Below, one piece after another: positions 12,052 through 21,105 of a DNA stretch of 64,000 nucleotides. The translations under genes were made by a program, and so were the position numbers. The notes below the pieces were generated by a model. It was given only the letters and a program-made list of their open reading frames with translations. It did no database searches and was not told where the DNA came from. The number at the start of each line of letters is the position of its first letter. The stretch's first letter is position 1. Source of the stretch: Diphasiastrum complanatum (Eukaryota; Streptophyta; Lycopodiopsida; Lycopodiales; Lycopodiaceae); assembly GCA_029204225.1 (NCBI GenBank), contig CM055114.1, positions 17,773,849 to 17,837,848 on the forward strand, read 5' to 3'.

Positions 12052-13401
12052 CTATAGATTTTCAATTTCGATGGATGCTCCAATATCTTTGTATTTTATA
12101 TGCTCTCCATGCCTTACTCTTACCTGCACAAGAAAAATTGTTTTAGTTAATATAGTTTTTGAAACTGATTCACTTAGAAATTTTAAAAAAAAAAGAATAT
12201 TTTAATATGGCATAACATACCTTAACACCATTCAATCGAAATTGATAGTACTGAGGTAGACCGAATTGCAACATGTCTAGTTCTAATTGAATGTGATTGA
12301 AACACCAATCTTCCTCGACCTCAGCCATTGCAAGAATGTTGTCATTTCTTTTCATTGTTATCTGAAGTTGCTCTTGAGGGTTTATACCAAAATCTTGATC
12401 AAGTGGCTTCCAAACATTTTTGCATTTAATCCATCTTCTATAATACAACAGCAAAGTGAGCATTTGTTTTTCGATGTGATATCTAAATGTCATTGATGAG
12501 TAACATACTCTGCACTCAACTAGCTGATTTTGTTTTGTATCCCAACCATCATCCAATAACTCGGCGATTATTTCAGCACTCAAGTCCTTAAAAATAAACA
12601 TTGTTTTTGTTCTCCGAATATTGCATTTGGAAAAAAAATCAACAAAAATAGTAAAAGGTAGATACCAACTTAATATATTATTCTTTGATCCAGTGCTACA
12701 TTTTAATATACTCTAAATATCAATATATAGCCTAGATCAAAAACTTTCTGAAATTGCTGCCTCAGAAAAAATTCTTTCCTCACTCAAAAAATCTGGTAGA
12801 GGATATGGCTCTAATCTACCAACTAAACCATTTTTATCAGGAAAATAGGTGTGATCATAAAAGAAAACTCCTGACTCTAAAAGTCATTTTGGAGAATGAC
12901 CTTTATATTGTAAAATACTGATATCCGAACGTATGACATCGATTATTCTTGCAATCGATTGAGCTGTTTGCCATTCATCGAAATTTGATGGATACAAATC
13001 TGCAAAACCAACAAAAACATCACAAGAAAAGTATTATTTAAAGAAAATGCTAACTCTAAAAAAATTAAATCTGAAAACTTACAATTGCATTTTCTTCTAT
13101 CATTTGGATTCAAATCATGAATGTTGAACTCATTGTGAAGATAAGCATGCTGAACTAAAACTTCCGTGATAGATTGACCAACAGGCAATACTTTGAAATC
13201 CATTATCCTGCCTTTCCAAGAGCTCCTATATATGTTATCCAATCTTTTTCTTTTCTGGAATGAGCCTTTTGCATAGGGATACATCAAGATCCATTGAAAT
13301 TTTTGATATATTCTTGGTATCCATTGATCTTCTGCATTTTTTTCATTGCAAATATTGATTGCATCAATTGTTCCTCTTGGTCTCTGATTATTTGTAGCCA
13401 T
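12052..13401 (-). pseudogene. Unknown multi-exon gene, minus strand
   Basis: Reading leftwards: exon 13401-13083 (ATG start, 106 codons plus 1 nt), intron 13082-13000 (GTAAGT...TTTTGCAG), exon 12999-12737, an unresolved gap, exon 12601-12221, intron 12220-12124 (GTATGT...TTGTGCAG) and exon 12123-12052 ending in TAG. Phases agree at both resolved introns. One in-frame TGA interrupts the second exon at 12884-12886; after it the frame continues into YDHTYFPDKNGLVG. The exons read as a soluble protein with aromatic and basic patches (YPSNFDEWQTAQSIARIIDV, RVRHGEHIKYKDIG). I do not recognise the family. It converges with the plus-strand block and may be a second protein of the same element. The single stop leaves open whether it is dead or was inactivated recently. 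Confidence 0.5.
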
Positions 13402-13843
13402 TAGTCGAAAATACGTGTACGCAAGCTGAGAACGGAGATAATGTAGAGATTGAGAGGTAAACCTAAGAATGACAATCCAAAATAAGAGATAGAATGAAGA
13501 AAATGAGAGGTATACCTATGAATGACAAGAAGTTCCTAAACTACAAGGATTAGTTAACTACAGTTTATGACTATTGACGTCAAATCAACCTCGAGTGTAC
13601 AATGACGGACAACATAAGAGTATTCGAGCAGTAACTGTAGTCCAATCACAATTGTTTGTTCTACCCGACGGGATATTTGAAAATCACAAAAATTTGGCAA
13701 AGAAAGTTAAATACAATTTTCGTTCGTCAACCATTGTTACAATTCGTCACAGATGGACACCATTCATTGGGACACATAAGCGTTGAAAGCATGCGAAGTC
13801 AAAAACAACATCTTGACAAAGGGCCCATTTTGAGTTCTAATAT

Positions 13844-14554
13844 CCCCTAATGATACTGGACCAATGATGGCTACCTCATTGAATCCATCCGAGAGCCTGT
13901 CATCCGTGCCACCGCCCATCTTTTGAACAACTTTATGATGGTTGGCAACCTCAGGAAGGAGCACATCTCTTCGCAGATCCTGCATCGTATTGTAGTTTCC
14001 AAGTTAGGATTTGAACCATTAGAGCCTTATAACTGGTACAAAATGGTGTTCGGAAAATTGAAGAGAGCTATCAAAGAAAATTATAAACAACAGTTTGTTG
14101 TGGACTCTCTTCTCTCCTCCCTTGTTGTTTCGTATCTAGACAACAAGGTCCATGGGTTTTGTGTTGACGTTGTTTTAGCCGCGTATGAAGACACGCCTAC
14201 CGAGTCCTCACACCAGGCATCCAGTTCTCATACTCATCGTTGTGTACACAGTGAAGTCGTCATCCCTAACTCGCCTCCAGCATCACGACGCTGTACTAGG
14301 TAGGCATCTTCAGCTGCGCTACCACCCCCTACTGCACTTCGCAATGAACTACCCATCCTCCAATCCACCGATGATTTCCTCACCTCACAGGGTCAGTCTG
14401 TGACCATTGGAGATACTATTCCAATCACAGATGCCAAAGTCGTCTCGTCCCCACAAACACAAACAATCTCACCAAATACGCAGGCGTTCATGGACATGTT
14501 TGATGAATCCGACCCCCTTGAGGGTGTAAGTGTCCTCAGTGGATGCTTCACTTA
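13844..14554 (+). pseudogene. Unknown repeat-borne protein, copy 2, continuation
   Basis: The frame of the 8065-8369 half resumes here (TAA and TGA codons at the very junction, then YWTNDGYLIESIREPVIRAT). It runs through VSKLGFEPLEPYNWYKMVF and KLKRAIKENYKQQFVVD, then a Ser/Pro-rich stretch. It crosses one in-frame TAG near 14302 and ends after MDMFDESDPLEGV at TAA. The tail resembles the acidic patch of copy 1 (FDEDDLVEEEVE). The rest of the protein as seen in copy 1 is missing downstream. Confidence 0.45.
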
Positions 14555-14802
14555 ACCTCACAAGAAGTTTACAATATGAAAAAACTCCTTTTTTCAAACT
14601 ATGAGTACTAAACTCATAATTGCTCTTACTCAATTAAAGAGCATACAAATGATGGTACAACATCTTGCTTTCTAGATGTTTTGGAAACATAATCAAGTCA
14701 CAAAAGACAAGAAATAATTCCAAACTGAAGACTTCATTCAAAAACAGAATAGCCTTATTTGATCTTTGAGATAAGCAAATCTCAATTAAGCAAGATACAT
14801 CA
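14555..14802. other. No gene seen
   Basis: AT-rich spacer between the broken unknown protein and the left end of Copia C. No LTR for Copia C could be identified here, so that element probably lost its 3' end. Confidence 0.4.
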
Positions 14803-16528
14803 TTAATCAAAGAAAAAGAACAATAGTTTAGTAAAACAAAATGAACCGCCTTTACTTATCTTTTCTTTTTCATGAAATAAGATCAACAAGGACTCGGCCT
14901 TGTACAATGATGAAGATCTCCTTGGACATGCATGTTGAGGATACTCCTCCTCAAAATTTGACCTCATCACAACTTGATTACTTGCCATAGTAATGACTTG
15001 TAATGCACTATGAGACACTGTGCTCTCGGCCACTTCCAAGATAGAAAATAGATCTTCAAAATCAAGAACTTCTCCATGCTCAAACACCTTCGAGATAGAG
15101 AGTGTAAAGGCTATGTAGCCTTCCTTGGTTGATAAGCATCCAACCATGATCCACAAACTAAGATCACCATCTTTCTTTCTTTCCAAGAAACCACATACAA
15201 AGCAATAGTCTTCAAGAACACTGAGGTATTCAACCTTAGGCTTATAACTGAACAAGACTTCATAAAGTGCACTCCTTCCATTAGCTTCATAACTCCATAA
15301 AGTTTTGCATGATGGAACATACACATGCACCAAAAAATTTGAAGAGACAAGACACATCCAAATGTAACTTGTGAATCCATCAATAGTACATGCAAAGCAA
15401 GAAACACCTTCTTGCTTACTGATAAAGAAAGATGAACATCGGAATGTTCAACTCCATAGAATGTTCTGTCGTTTTAGAAGACAATAAATATGGATCCATA
15501 AGTGATTTTGCCATAGAATAAGCCACTCTTGGCTTGATCTCCTTGACTATAATAGGCATAGACCTGAAGTTGGAAACATACAACTTCCTATGCCATAGCT
15601 CCTCCTTGAAAATGTAAGTCATCAATGCAGCATCACATAAACTTGAATTTTCATGCACATCTAGCTTGAAAATACCTCCATATCTAGATCCACTTGCAAG
15701 GATCTTATCTTCTTTCTTTATGAAACAACCATTGATATTGAAATTCAGTTCATAACCATCATCTAGCAACTTTCCTACACTAATCACACTCTTTGTGAGA
15801 TTAGGCACATAGAGAACATTGGAAAGTGTAAAATTCATAGAAGATGTAAGTTTTAAGGAACAACTTCCAACACCTTCAATTGCACATGCATCACCAACTG
15901 CTGTGTATATTGATTTCTTAGGATCTAGAACAGATTCAGTAGAAACAAAAGAATCTTTGGATCAATTCATATGAGTTGTTGCTCCACTATCAATATACCA
16001 TGATACATCATTAAAGGGTAAAGAAGAAAAACTAGACATCAGAACAGATGCCTCTCCACAACTTGCATGTGAGTCTTTTATGATACAACTGGTTTGAACT
16101 TCTTGTGTCTTCTTCTTGAAGTTAGAAGGATGAGCTGACTCATCTTCTACTCCACCATAGTCTTTGTTCTTTGCTTTTTTCTTGGTGAAGGCATGAGAGT
16201 ACTGGTTCTTACTCCTCTTTCTTGACTTGATCTCGGCTTCTTGAAGGACCTTCAGAGTCTCCCAAGTCTCCTTTGCTGAAGTGCATGAACTAATCTCTCT
16301 CAACATCTCATCAGAGATATTCAATTTGATGATATGTAGAGCAATTCTTGCTCTGTTCTTGAATCTCTGAGTCTCATCATAAGCTGCAGGTTCAACTTTA
16401 GTTCCAGTTACAATATCCATTACACCATAGAGAATCAACAAGGATTCTATCCTATCCTTCCAAATCGAATAGTTAAAGGTGTATAGTCTTTCACTAGCTT
16501 GAAAGAGACAATCTTCTACAGATGCCAT
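14803..16528 (-). pseudogene. Copia C gag-pol remnant
   Basis: The Gag N-terminus starts at ATG 16526-16528 with the usual Copia motif (YSIWKDRIESLL, then a CTSAKETWETL block). The CCHC knuckle is not visible. The protease motif WYIDSGATTHM lies at about 15970-16000, followed by an in-frame TGA. Next come VLYVPNLTKSVISVG, the pre-integrase block LWHRKL, and a frameshifted integrase start (HSDVH). A deletion then jumps to the post-integrase region (YKPKVEYLSVL, VGCLSTKEGYIAF, PRRS). The central part of the integrase core and everything from RT onward are gone. The motifs place it in Ty1/Copia, in a family different from Copia B/D and Copia A. Confidence 0.85.
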
Positions 16529-17283
16529 GAATGTGAAGACTCTTGTAATTGGACTGCAATATGTTTGACCTTGTTCCTATCTGACTTAGAGTTGCTGCTT
16601 TCTTTCACTATAGGTATTTTCAAAAAAATACTACCTTCCTATGTGAAACACATGCAACTGTATTTGAGACAGATCTCAAATATTCCACAAGACAAGCTAA
16701 CTAGATCAGATACACAAAGTGGATTGAGACACTTTGGTTAGTTTGAATCCTACTTCTGGCACGTGTGAAATGCTTCAAAAGAAAACACTATTGACACTCA
16801 GAAGGCTCAAAGGGTGTTCAAATACTTCAAACTCAGTCTTGATCTACAGTTTCTTGTGTTGGATGCTCAAAACAATGAATTCAGAACAAAGTATAATTGA
16901 ATCAAATCAAAATGCTGTCACTCAAATTTTGGACCTATCCCTATCCTCTTTAAGAGCTTATAACTCTTGCTAGACACATCAGATTGATTTGGTTTTAATT
17001 TCTATGAAAAGTACAGATCAAATGCTTTCCATCAAGTTATGAGACTGCTATCTTTGGATCTATAACTAAGGAGAACAAAGGGACTGAAAAACTTTGATTT
17101 TCACACATGCGGAATTTCAAAATTCCGTACTTCCTCAATTCATGTCTAAAAATTGAGTTCAAGTCCGATTTGATCAAAATGAACTTCAGAGAAGGGTTAG
17201 AAAAAGTGTAAAACTACTTTTTTGCTCAATTTAGCTCTCAGTTTCTTGTACAATCAGAGTTGTTAGCATGCAAAGCTTAATGT
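16529..17283. other. Copia C leader
   Basis: Untranslated leader between the primer-binding site and the gag start. No gene seen. It includes TTTTCACACATGCGG near 17098, a diverged form of the LTR palindrome. Confidence 0.5.
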
Positions 17284-17296
17284 GGCTCTGATACCA
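17284..17296 (-). promoter_or_regulatory. Copia C primer-binding site (initiator tRNA-Met type)
   Basis: The minus strand reads TGGTATCAGAGCC directly after the LTR end. This is the standard plant Copia primer site complementary to the 3' end of initiator tRNA-Met. It is not a tRNA gene. Confidence 0.85.
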
Positions 17297-17605
17297 TGAC
17301 AAAATTTTCAGAATTCACACGTGTGGACCCGCAAAATCCGAGTCACTAAAGGCATGCAAATCAATGACATATCCTCTATAGAGAATTCCATGATCTGGAG
17401 TACCCGAGTCCACAAGAGTGACTGATCTTAATTAAGCTTTGTGATTGGCACTATAACCTGATTCTAGATTGATCAACAAAATCTAGTTCAGAAGAAATGG
17501 CTAATCCACAATCTAGCATGCTAATCAACAGAATATAATAGCAATGATCAAAGAATAAAAAAAATACAAGATTTCAATGTATGAGCCTTAGCCTCAACAT
17601 GAGTT

Positions 17606-17651
<46 letters not shown>

Positions 17652-17938
17652 CTAGAGAGATAACAAGCAATATTTGTTTAGATCCAAAATGACATGAGAT
17701 GACATGAGATAGCTACAAAACTTTGGTTCTTCATTTTGTGAATGAGAATGATATGTACATATATAGGAGAGCCAAAATTCGTGGTACTCCTTGCATTCAA
17801 TGCACATCCTACACCTATTCAAGTACAAGCAACTATTAACTTGACAGCTAATTGCTAGCATGCATAGGTTGCACCTAACTTCTACCTACTTTCTCCAAAT
17901 GGTTGGGTTGCAATCTCCTTTCCCTTGATTCATGACAC
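17297..17938 (-). repeat. Copia C 5' LTR
   Basis: About 642 bp with TG...CA ends. Its inner end touches the primer-binding site and its outer end touches Gypsy-2 RNase H. It contains a GA microsatellite at 17605-17659 and TTCACACGTGTGG at 17314-17326. Confidence 0.75.
17605..17659. repeat. (GA)n microsatellite
   Basis: An interrupted GA run inside the Copia C LTR. Confidence 0.95.
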
Positions 17939-20000
17939 ATGATCTGCCATGTAGTGTTGTTTTCCCTTGCAAACTACTATCCAAAAATCAAATTCCAACA
18001 ACAAAAGTAGCCATCTGGTGATTCTTTCGGTGTTGCAAGTTTTATTAACGAGATAGAGCAAGGGTTGCTGGCCCATATAAAAAGCAAAATGTTTGGCCAT
18101 CAGGTAGTGTCGAAATTTCTTAACCGCATAGATCATCGTCAGTGCTTCTCGCTCTATGTTTGAATAGTTCATTTCTGTATCGAGTTGTCGGCTTGCAAAT
18201 AGGATTGGAAAATCTTTTTTCTGTTCACCTGACTGGGTTAAGACTGCTCCAACTGCATACTTCAATGTGTTTGTATGCACATGAAACTCAATGGACCAAT
18301 TCGGTGAGCGTAAGATTGGTGCAAAAACCAATGCATCCTTAAGCTTCTAGAAAGCCTTTAGGGCTTCCTCGTTCCAATGTAGATCCGTTGTGAGTTTGCA
18401 AATTGGTCGGGCTAACTCCGCAAAATCAAGAATGAAGATCCTATAATAGTTAGCATGACCCATGAAGATGTAGACTTCGCGGATCGTCCTTGGTAGTGGT
18501 AGATCAACAATGATCTTGATCTTTGATAGATCTGTGGAGATCCCGTGTCTTGACACTATATGGCCGAGAATCAAGCCATGTGTCACCCAAAATTGACATT
18601 TTTCTGGATTCAGGGAGATCTGGTAGTCGCGGCATTTTTGTAGCACCTTCTCCAAATTGGATAAGTGTTCTGAGTCTGGTCCATGCACGCACAGATCATC
18701 CAAGAAAATTTCCAGAAATTTTTGCAGATAATCTTTGAATGCCGCCTACATGACTCGCTGGAAAGTGCTTGGGGCATTGCAAAGTCCGAATGGCATCACT
18801 TTATAGGCATGGGTTCCCCATTCCGCGGCAAATGTTGTCTTGTGTTGGTCTTGGGGGGCTATCTTCACCTGGTTGTAGCCGCTAAAGCCATCTAGAAAAT
18901 TGTAGGCTTTGACGCCAGCTACTCTGTCGAGGACACTTTTCGTAAATGGTAAAAAAAAATCATCATTTTTGGTGACTGCATTTAGCGCCTTCAGATTCAC
19001 ACAAATCCTCATTTTGTCATTCTTCTTGGATACTATAACTATCAGTGATACCCATTTCGTCTGCTCGATTTCACAGATGAAATCTGCATCCATCGGCTTC
19101 TGCAACTCCTGCTTGTTCAGCTCAGTATAATTTGGGTTGCAGCGGTAATAACGGCTTACCTTGGGGACTGCTCCGTCCACCAAGGGTATGGTGTGTTGGA
19201 CTATTGTTGGTGGAATGCCCTTTCAGATCACTATAACTCCAGGCAAAATAGTCTTTATACTCCACCAACAACGATCGTAGTCTCTTGAACTGTGTGGGTG
19301 TTAACTGCTCTCCCACATGCACTATCTTTTCTTCTTCACCTAGCTCGGCAAGATTCATCGGCTATGTTCGCGCAGGTCCCTCAAAGACTTGTTCCGCTGG
19401 TGCCTGACTTTGATCAGGTTCTCGCTGGGCTTGCGGCATCATTATTACCACGTCGTCCAAGGTATAATTTTTGAAATTCTCAAGCATCTTGTGGACTAAA
19501 GCTCGTCGAGATTCCACCTTCAGCATATTGATCTTGGCCCGACTGGTCATTTTTTTATTTTCGGTCACCTGTGTAAAAGATGACGCTGTATTTGAGTCTA
19601 TCTTGATTGACGTCAAGGAATCCAACACCTTCTTTTTGCTCTTTTTTGTCATTTTGGTGGATTCATCCTTGTTGTCTTTCATCAGGACTGCCGCGACATT
19701 CGTCTCATGGTTGCGAATATCAACATCCACTGTAGCTATCGCCTCTTCGGGTAGATCACTCCATCGGATCACCTGGTTGTAGCGTTGCTTCGACTGATTC
19801 TTCTTATTCGCAGGTGTCTTGGGGGGATCGATCCTTGAGACCTTCGCCATAGCAGATTTTTGCGGTGGTTGAGCTGGTACTTTCTTGGTTCCGTAACGAT
19901 CTGGGTCCATGTGGTGTAGGACCTGCTCATCAGTCAGCTCAACTCCTTATTATAAGTTAGAGCATGTTGCCAAGGGACTAAATCATCGTCCACTGGGTTC
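17939..20000 (-). pseudogene. Gypsy-2 linker, reverse transcriptase and RNase H
   Basis: From 19997 leftwards the frame carries the linker (FKNYTLDDVVIMM, then LGEEEKIVHVG), then the RT (NKQELQKPMDADFI, KMRICVNLKALN, FLDGFSGYNQ, KVMPFGLCNAPSTFQ, catalytic FLDDLCVHG), then the RNase H region (FHVHTNTLKYAVGAVLTQ, FASRQLD, IEREALTMIYAVKKFRHYL) ending at ADH where Copia C begins. In-frame TAG stops occur at 19362-19364, near 18746 and near 18347, with frameshifts near 19940 and 19200. The RT catalytic Asp pair is intact, but the element cannot make a full polyprotein. RNase H lacks its expected end because of the Copia C junction. Confidence 0.9.
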
Positions 20001-20005
20001 TCATT
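20001..20005. repeat. Copia D target-site duplication (left)
   Basis: CTCAT here matches CTCAA at 25642-25646 in four of five bases. The Gypsy-2 reading frame joins correctly across this point. Confidence 0.6.
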
Positions 20006-20460
20006 GTTAAAAATTCACAATTCTAGCTTGACTAGTTTTGGTCATATGACTTGTAAATAGTTAGATGGTCATGATGTGGCTTGTCACACGTGCCAAATAG
20101 CATAGGATTCCATTCATAAGGATGTTCTCAAGTAGACCTAAGTGTTAGAACCTTTGGAATGAGTCCAAATTATGCTTAGATACAAGGGAGAAAAAATAGG
20201 AGCTATTTTTGGTAATTTTTGCATTGTTGAGGGATCTCCAAGATTCCAACCCTAACCTGGTAGGGATGAAAGATCCACCAAAATTAGCATTAGGGATAGG
20301 TTTAGGGCTACTCATACCTGCCCAAAACCGTGATGGATCATGTATACATAGGTGATGATATCTCACCAAAATCAATCAAGCAATTTCATGTTTTTTCTCT
20401 CATAATGGTGCAATTGCTCTCTATGTTCTTTGATGGTCCAACTTGTGCTAATCTTATGAA
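20006..20460 (+). repeat. Copia D 5' LTR, internally deleted
   Basis: 20006-20428 matches the 3' LTR at 24959-25383, and 20429-20460 matches 25543-25574. The 159 bp between those blocks (25384-25542), including the palindrome TTCACACGTGTGAA, is missing. The LTR 3' end and the primer-binding site are missing too. The sequence then passes straight into leader that matches Copia B. Confidence 0.88.
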
Positions 20461-21105
20461 TTGCAGGTGTTTAGGTGTCTAAAACCAGAGGCAAAGTTGA
20501 ATTCAATTCACATTACCAAGATAGCAAGTTTTGGTTGCTCCAAGCATTGATTTCTAAGCGAGTTTTGGAGGTGATTTCATAGAGGAGGCTTTCTAGCATT
20601 CAAGGAGAGGGAAGATCAGAGTTTTGGGGACTCTTCAAGGCTGTTCTAAGGTGTAGTAGACACCTCCTAAAGTGATTTAGGTTCAGTCCAACCATTGCTT
20701 GACTTATGCACCAAATTAGATCAAATTTTCATCAATTTTGATCATTTTTTGCTTGTGATTGGATAGTAGATTGTGTTGCATACTTATTAAGTTCCATTTA
20801 GATCTTTTACAAGTGATTTTGGAAGTATATTAGGTTGCTGAAATTCACTCTTGATCAGATCATTTGGAAGCTTTAATGTTCTTTATAGAAAGAGGGGCAA
20901 TTCTACTAGTATTGTCTACTTCAATCAAGCAAGTGCATTGTTTCTAGTATTCTATGATTTGATTTTGTTAGAGATCATTCTTAGATCTTTATAGGAAGTC
21001 TATTACTGATCTTTTCAGGTCCCTAAGAAGTGGGATAAGGTAGACCTTCAATCAAATCAATAGAAGTAACCTTCATTTGTGTCAAGTCCTTGATTAGGAG
21101 ACTAG
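20461..21105 (+). other. Copia D leader
   Basis: Untranslated leader matching the leader of Copia B (about 51957-52600, inverted). No gene seen. It ends directly before the gag ATG (GGAGACTAG then ATGGCATC). Confidence 0.75.

Larger units (their letters stand above)
8370..13838. mobile_element. Candidate TIR element carrying two convergent intron-containing genes
   Basis: The 17-bp sequence CTCAAAATGGGCCCTTT at 8373-8389 recurs as a perfect inverted copy at 13818-13834, 5.4 kb apart. AATAT lies just outside each end (8365-8369 and 13839-13843). Removing the insert plus one AATAT restores one reading frame between the flanking halves of the unknown protein. Inside are a plus-strand multi-exon block (8920-11371) and a minus-strand multi-exon block (12052-13401) converging near 12 kb. 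Two genes plus terminal inverted repeats fits a class II DNA transposon in general form. I cannot assign a superfamily: no DDE, hAT or Harbinger motif is evident to me. The exact ends and duplication length are tentative. Confidence 0.5.
14803..17938 (-). mobile_element. Copia C, 5' LTR to integrase, 3' deleted
   Basis: A minus-strand Copia remnant has a 5' LTR (17297-17938), a primer-binding site (17284-17296), a leader, gag, protease, GAG-pre-integrase and part of integrase. RT, RNase H and the 3' LTR are missing. Its right end abuts the RNase H of Gypsy-2 in the middle of the ADH(L)S motif, so it inserted into or recombined with Gypsy-2. Confidence 0.8.

Noticed and set aside
14185-14403. 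72-codon plus-strand frame
   Set aside because: It overlaps, out of frame, the longer continuation of the unknown protein (13844-14554).
17939-20000. Repeated in-frame TAG codons in Gypsy-2 as programmed readthrough
   Set aside because: Stops occur at several unrelated places together with frameshifts, as expected from decay of CAG, TGG or similar codons.
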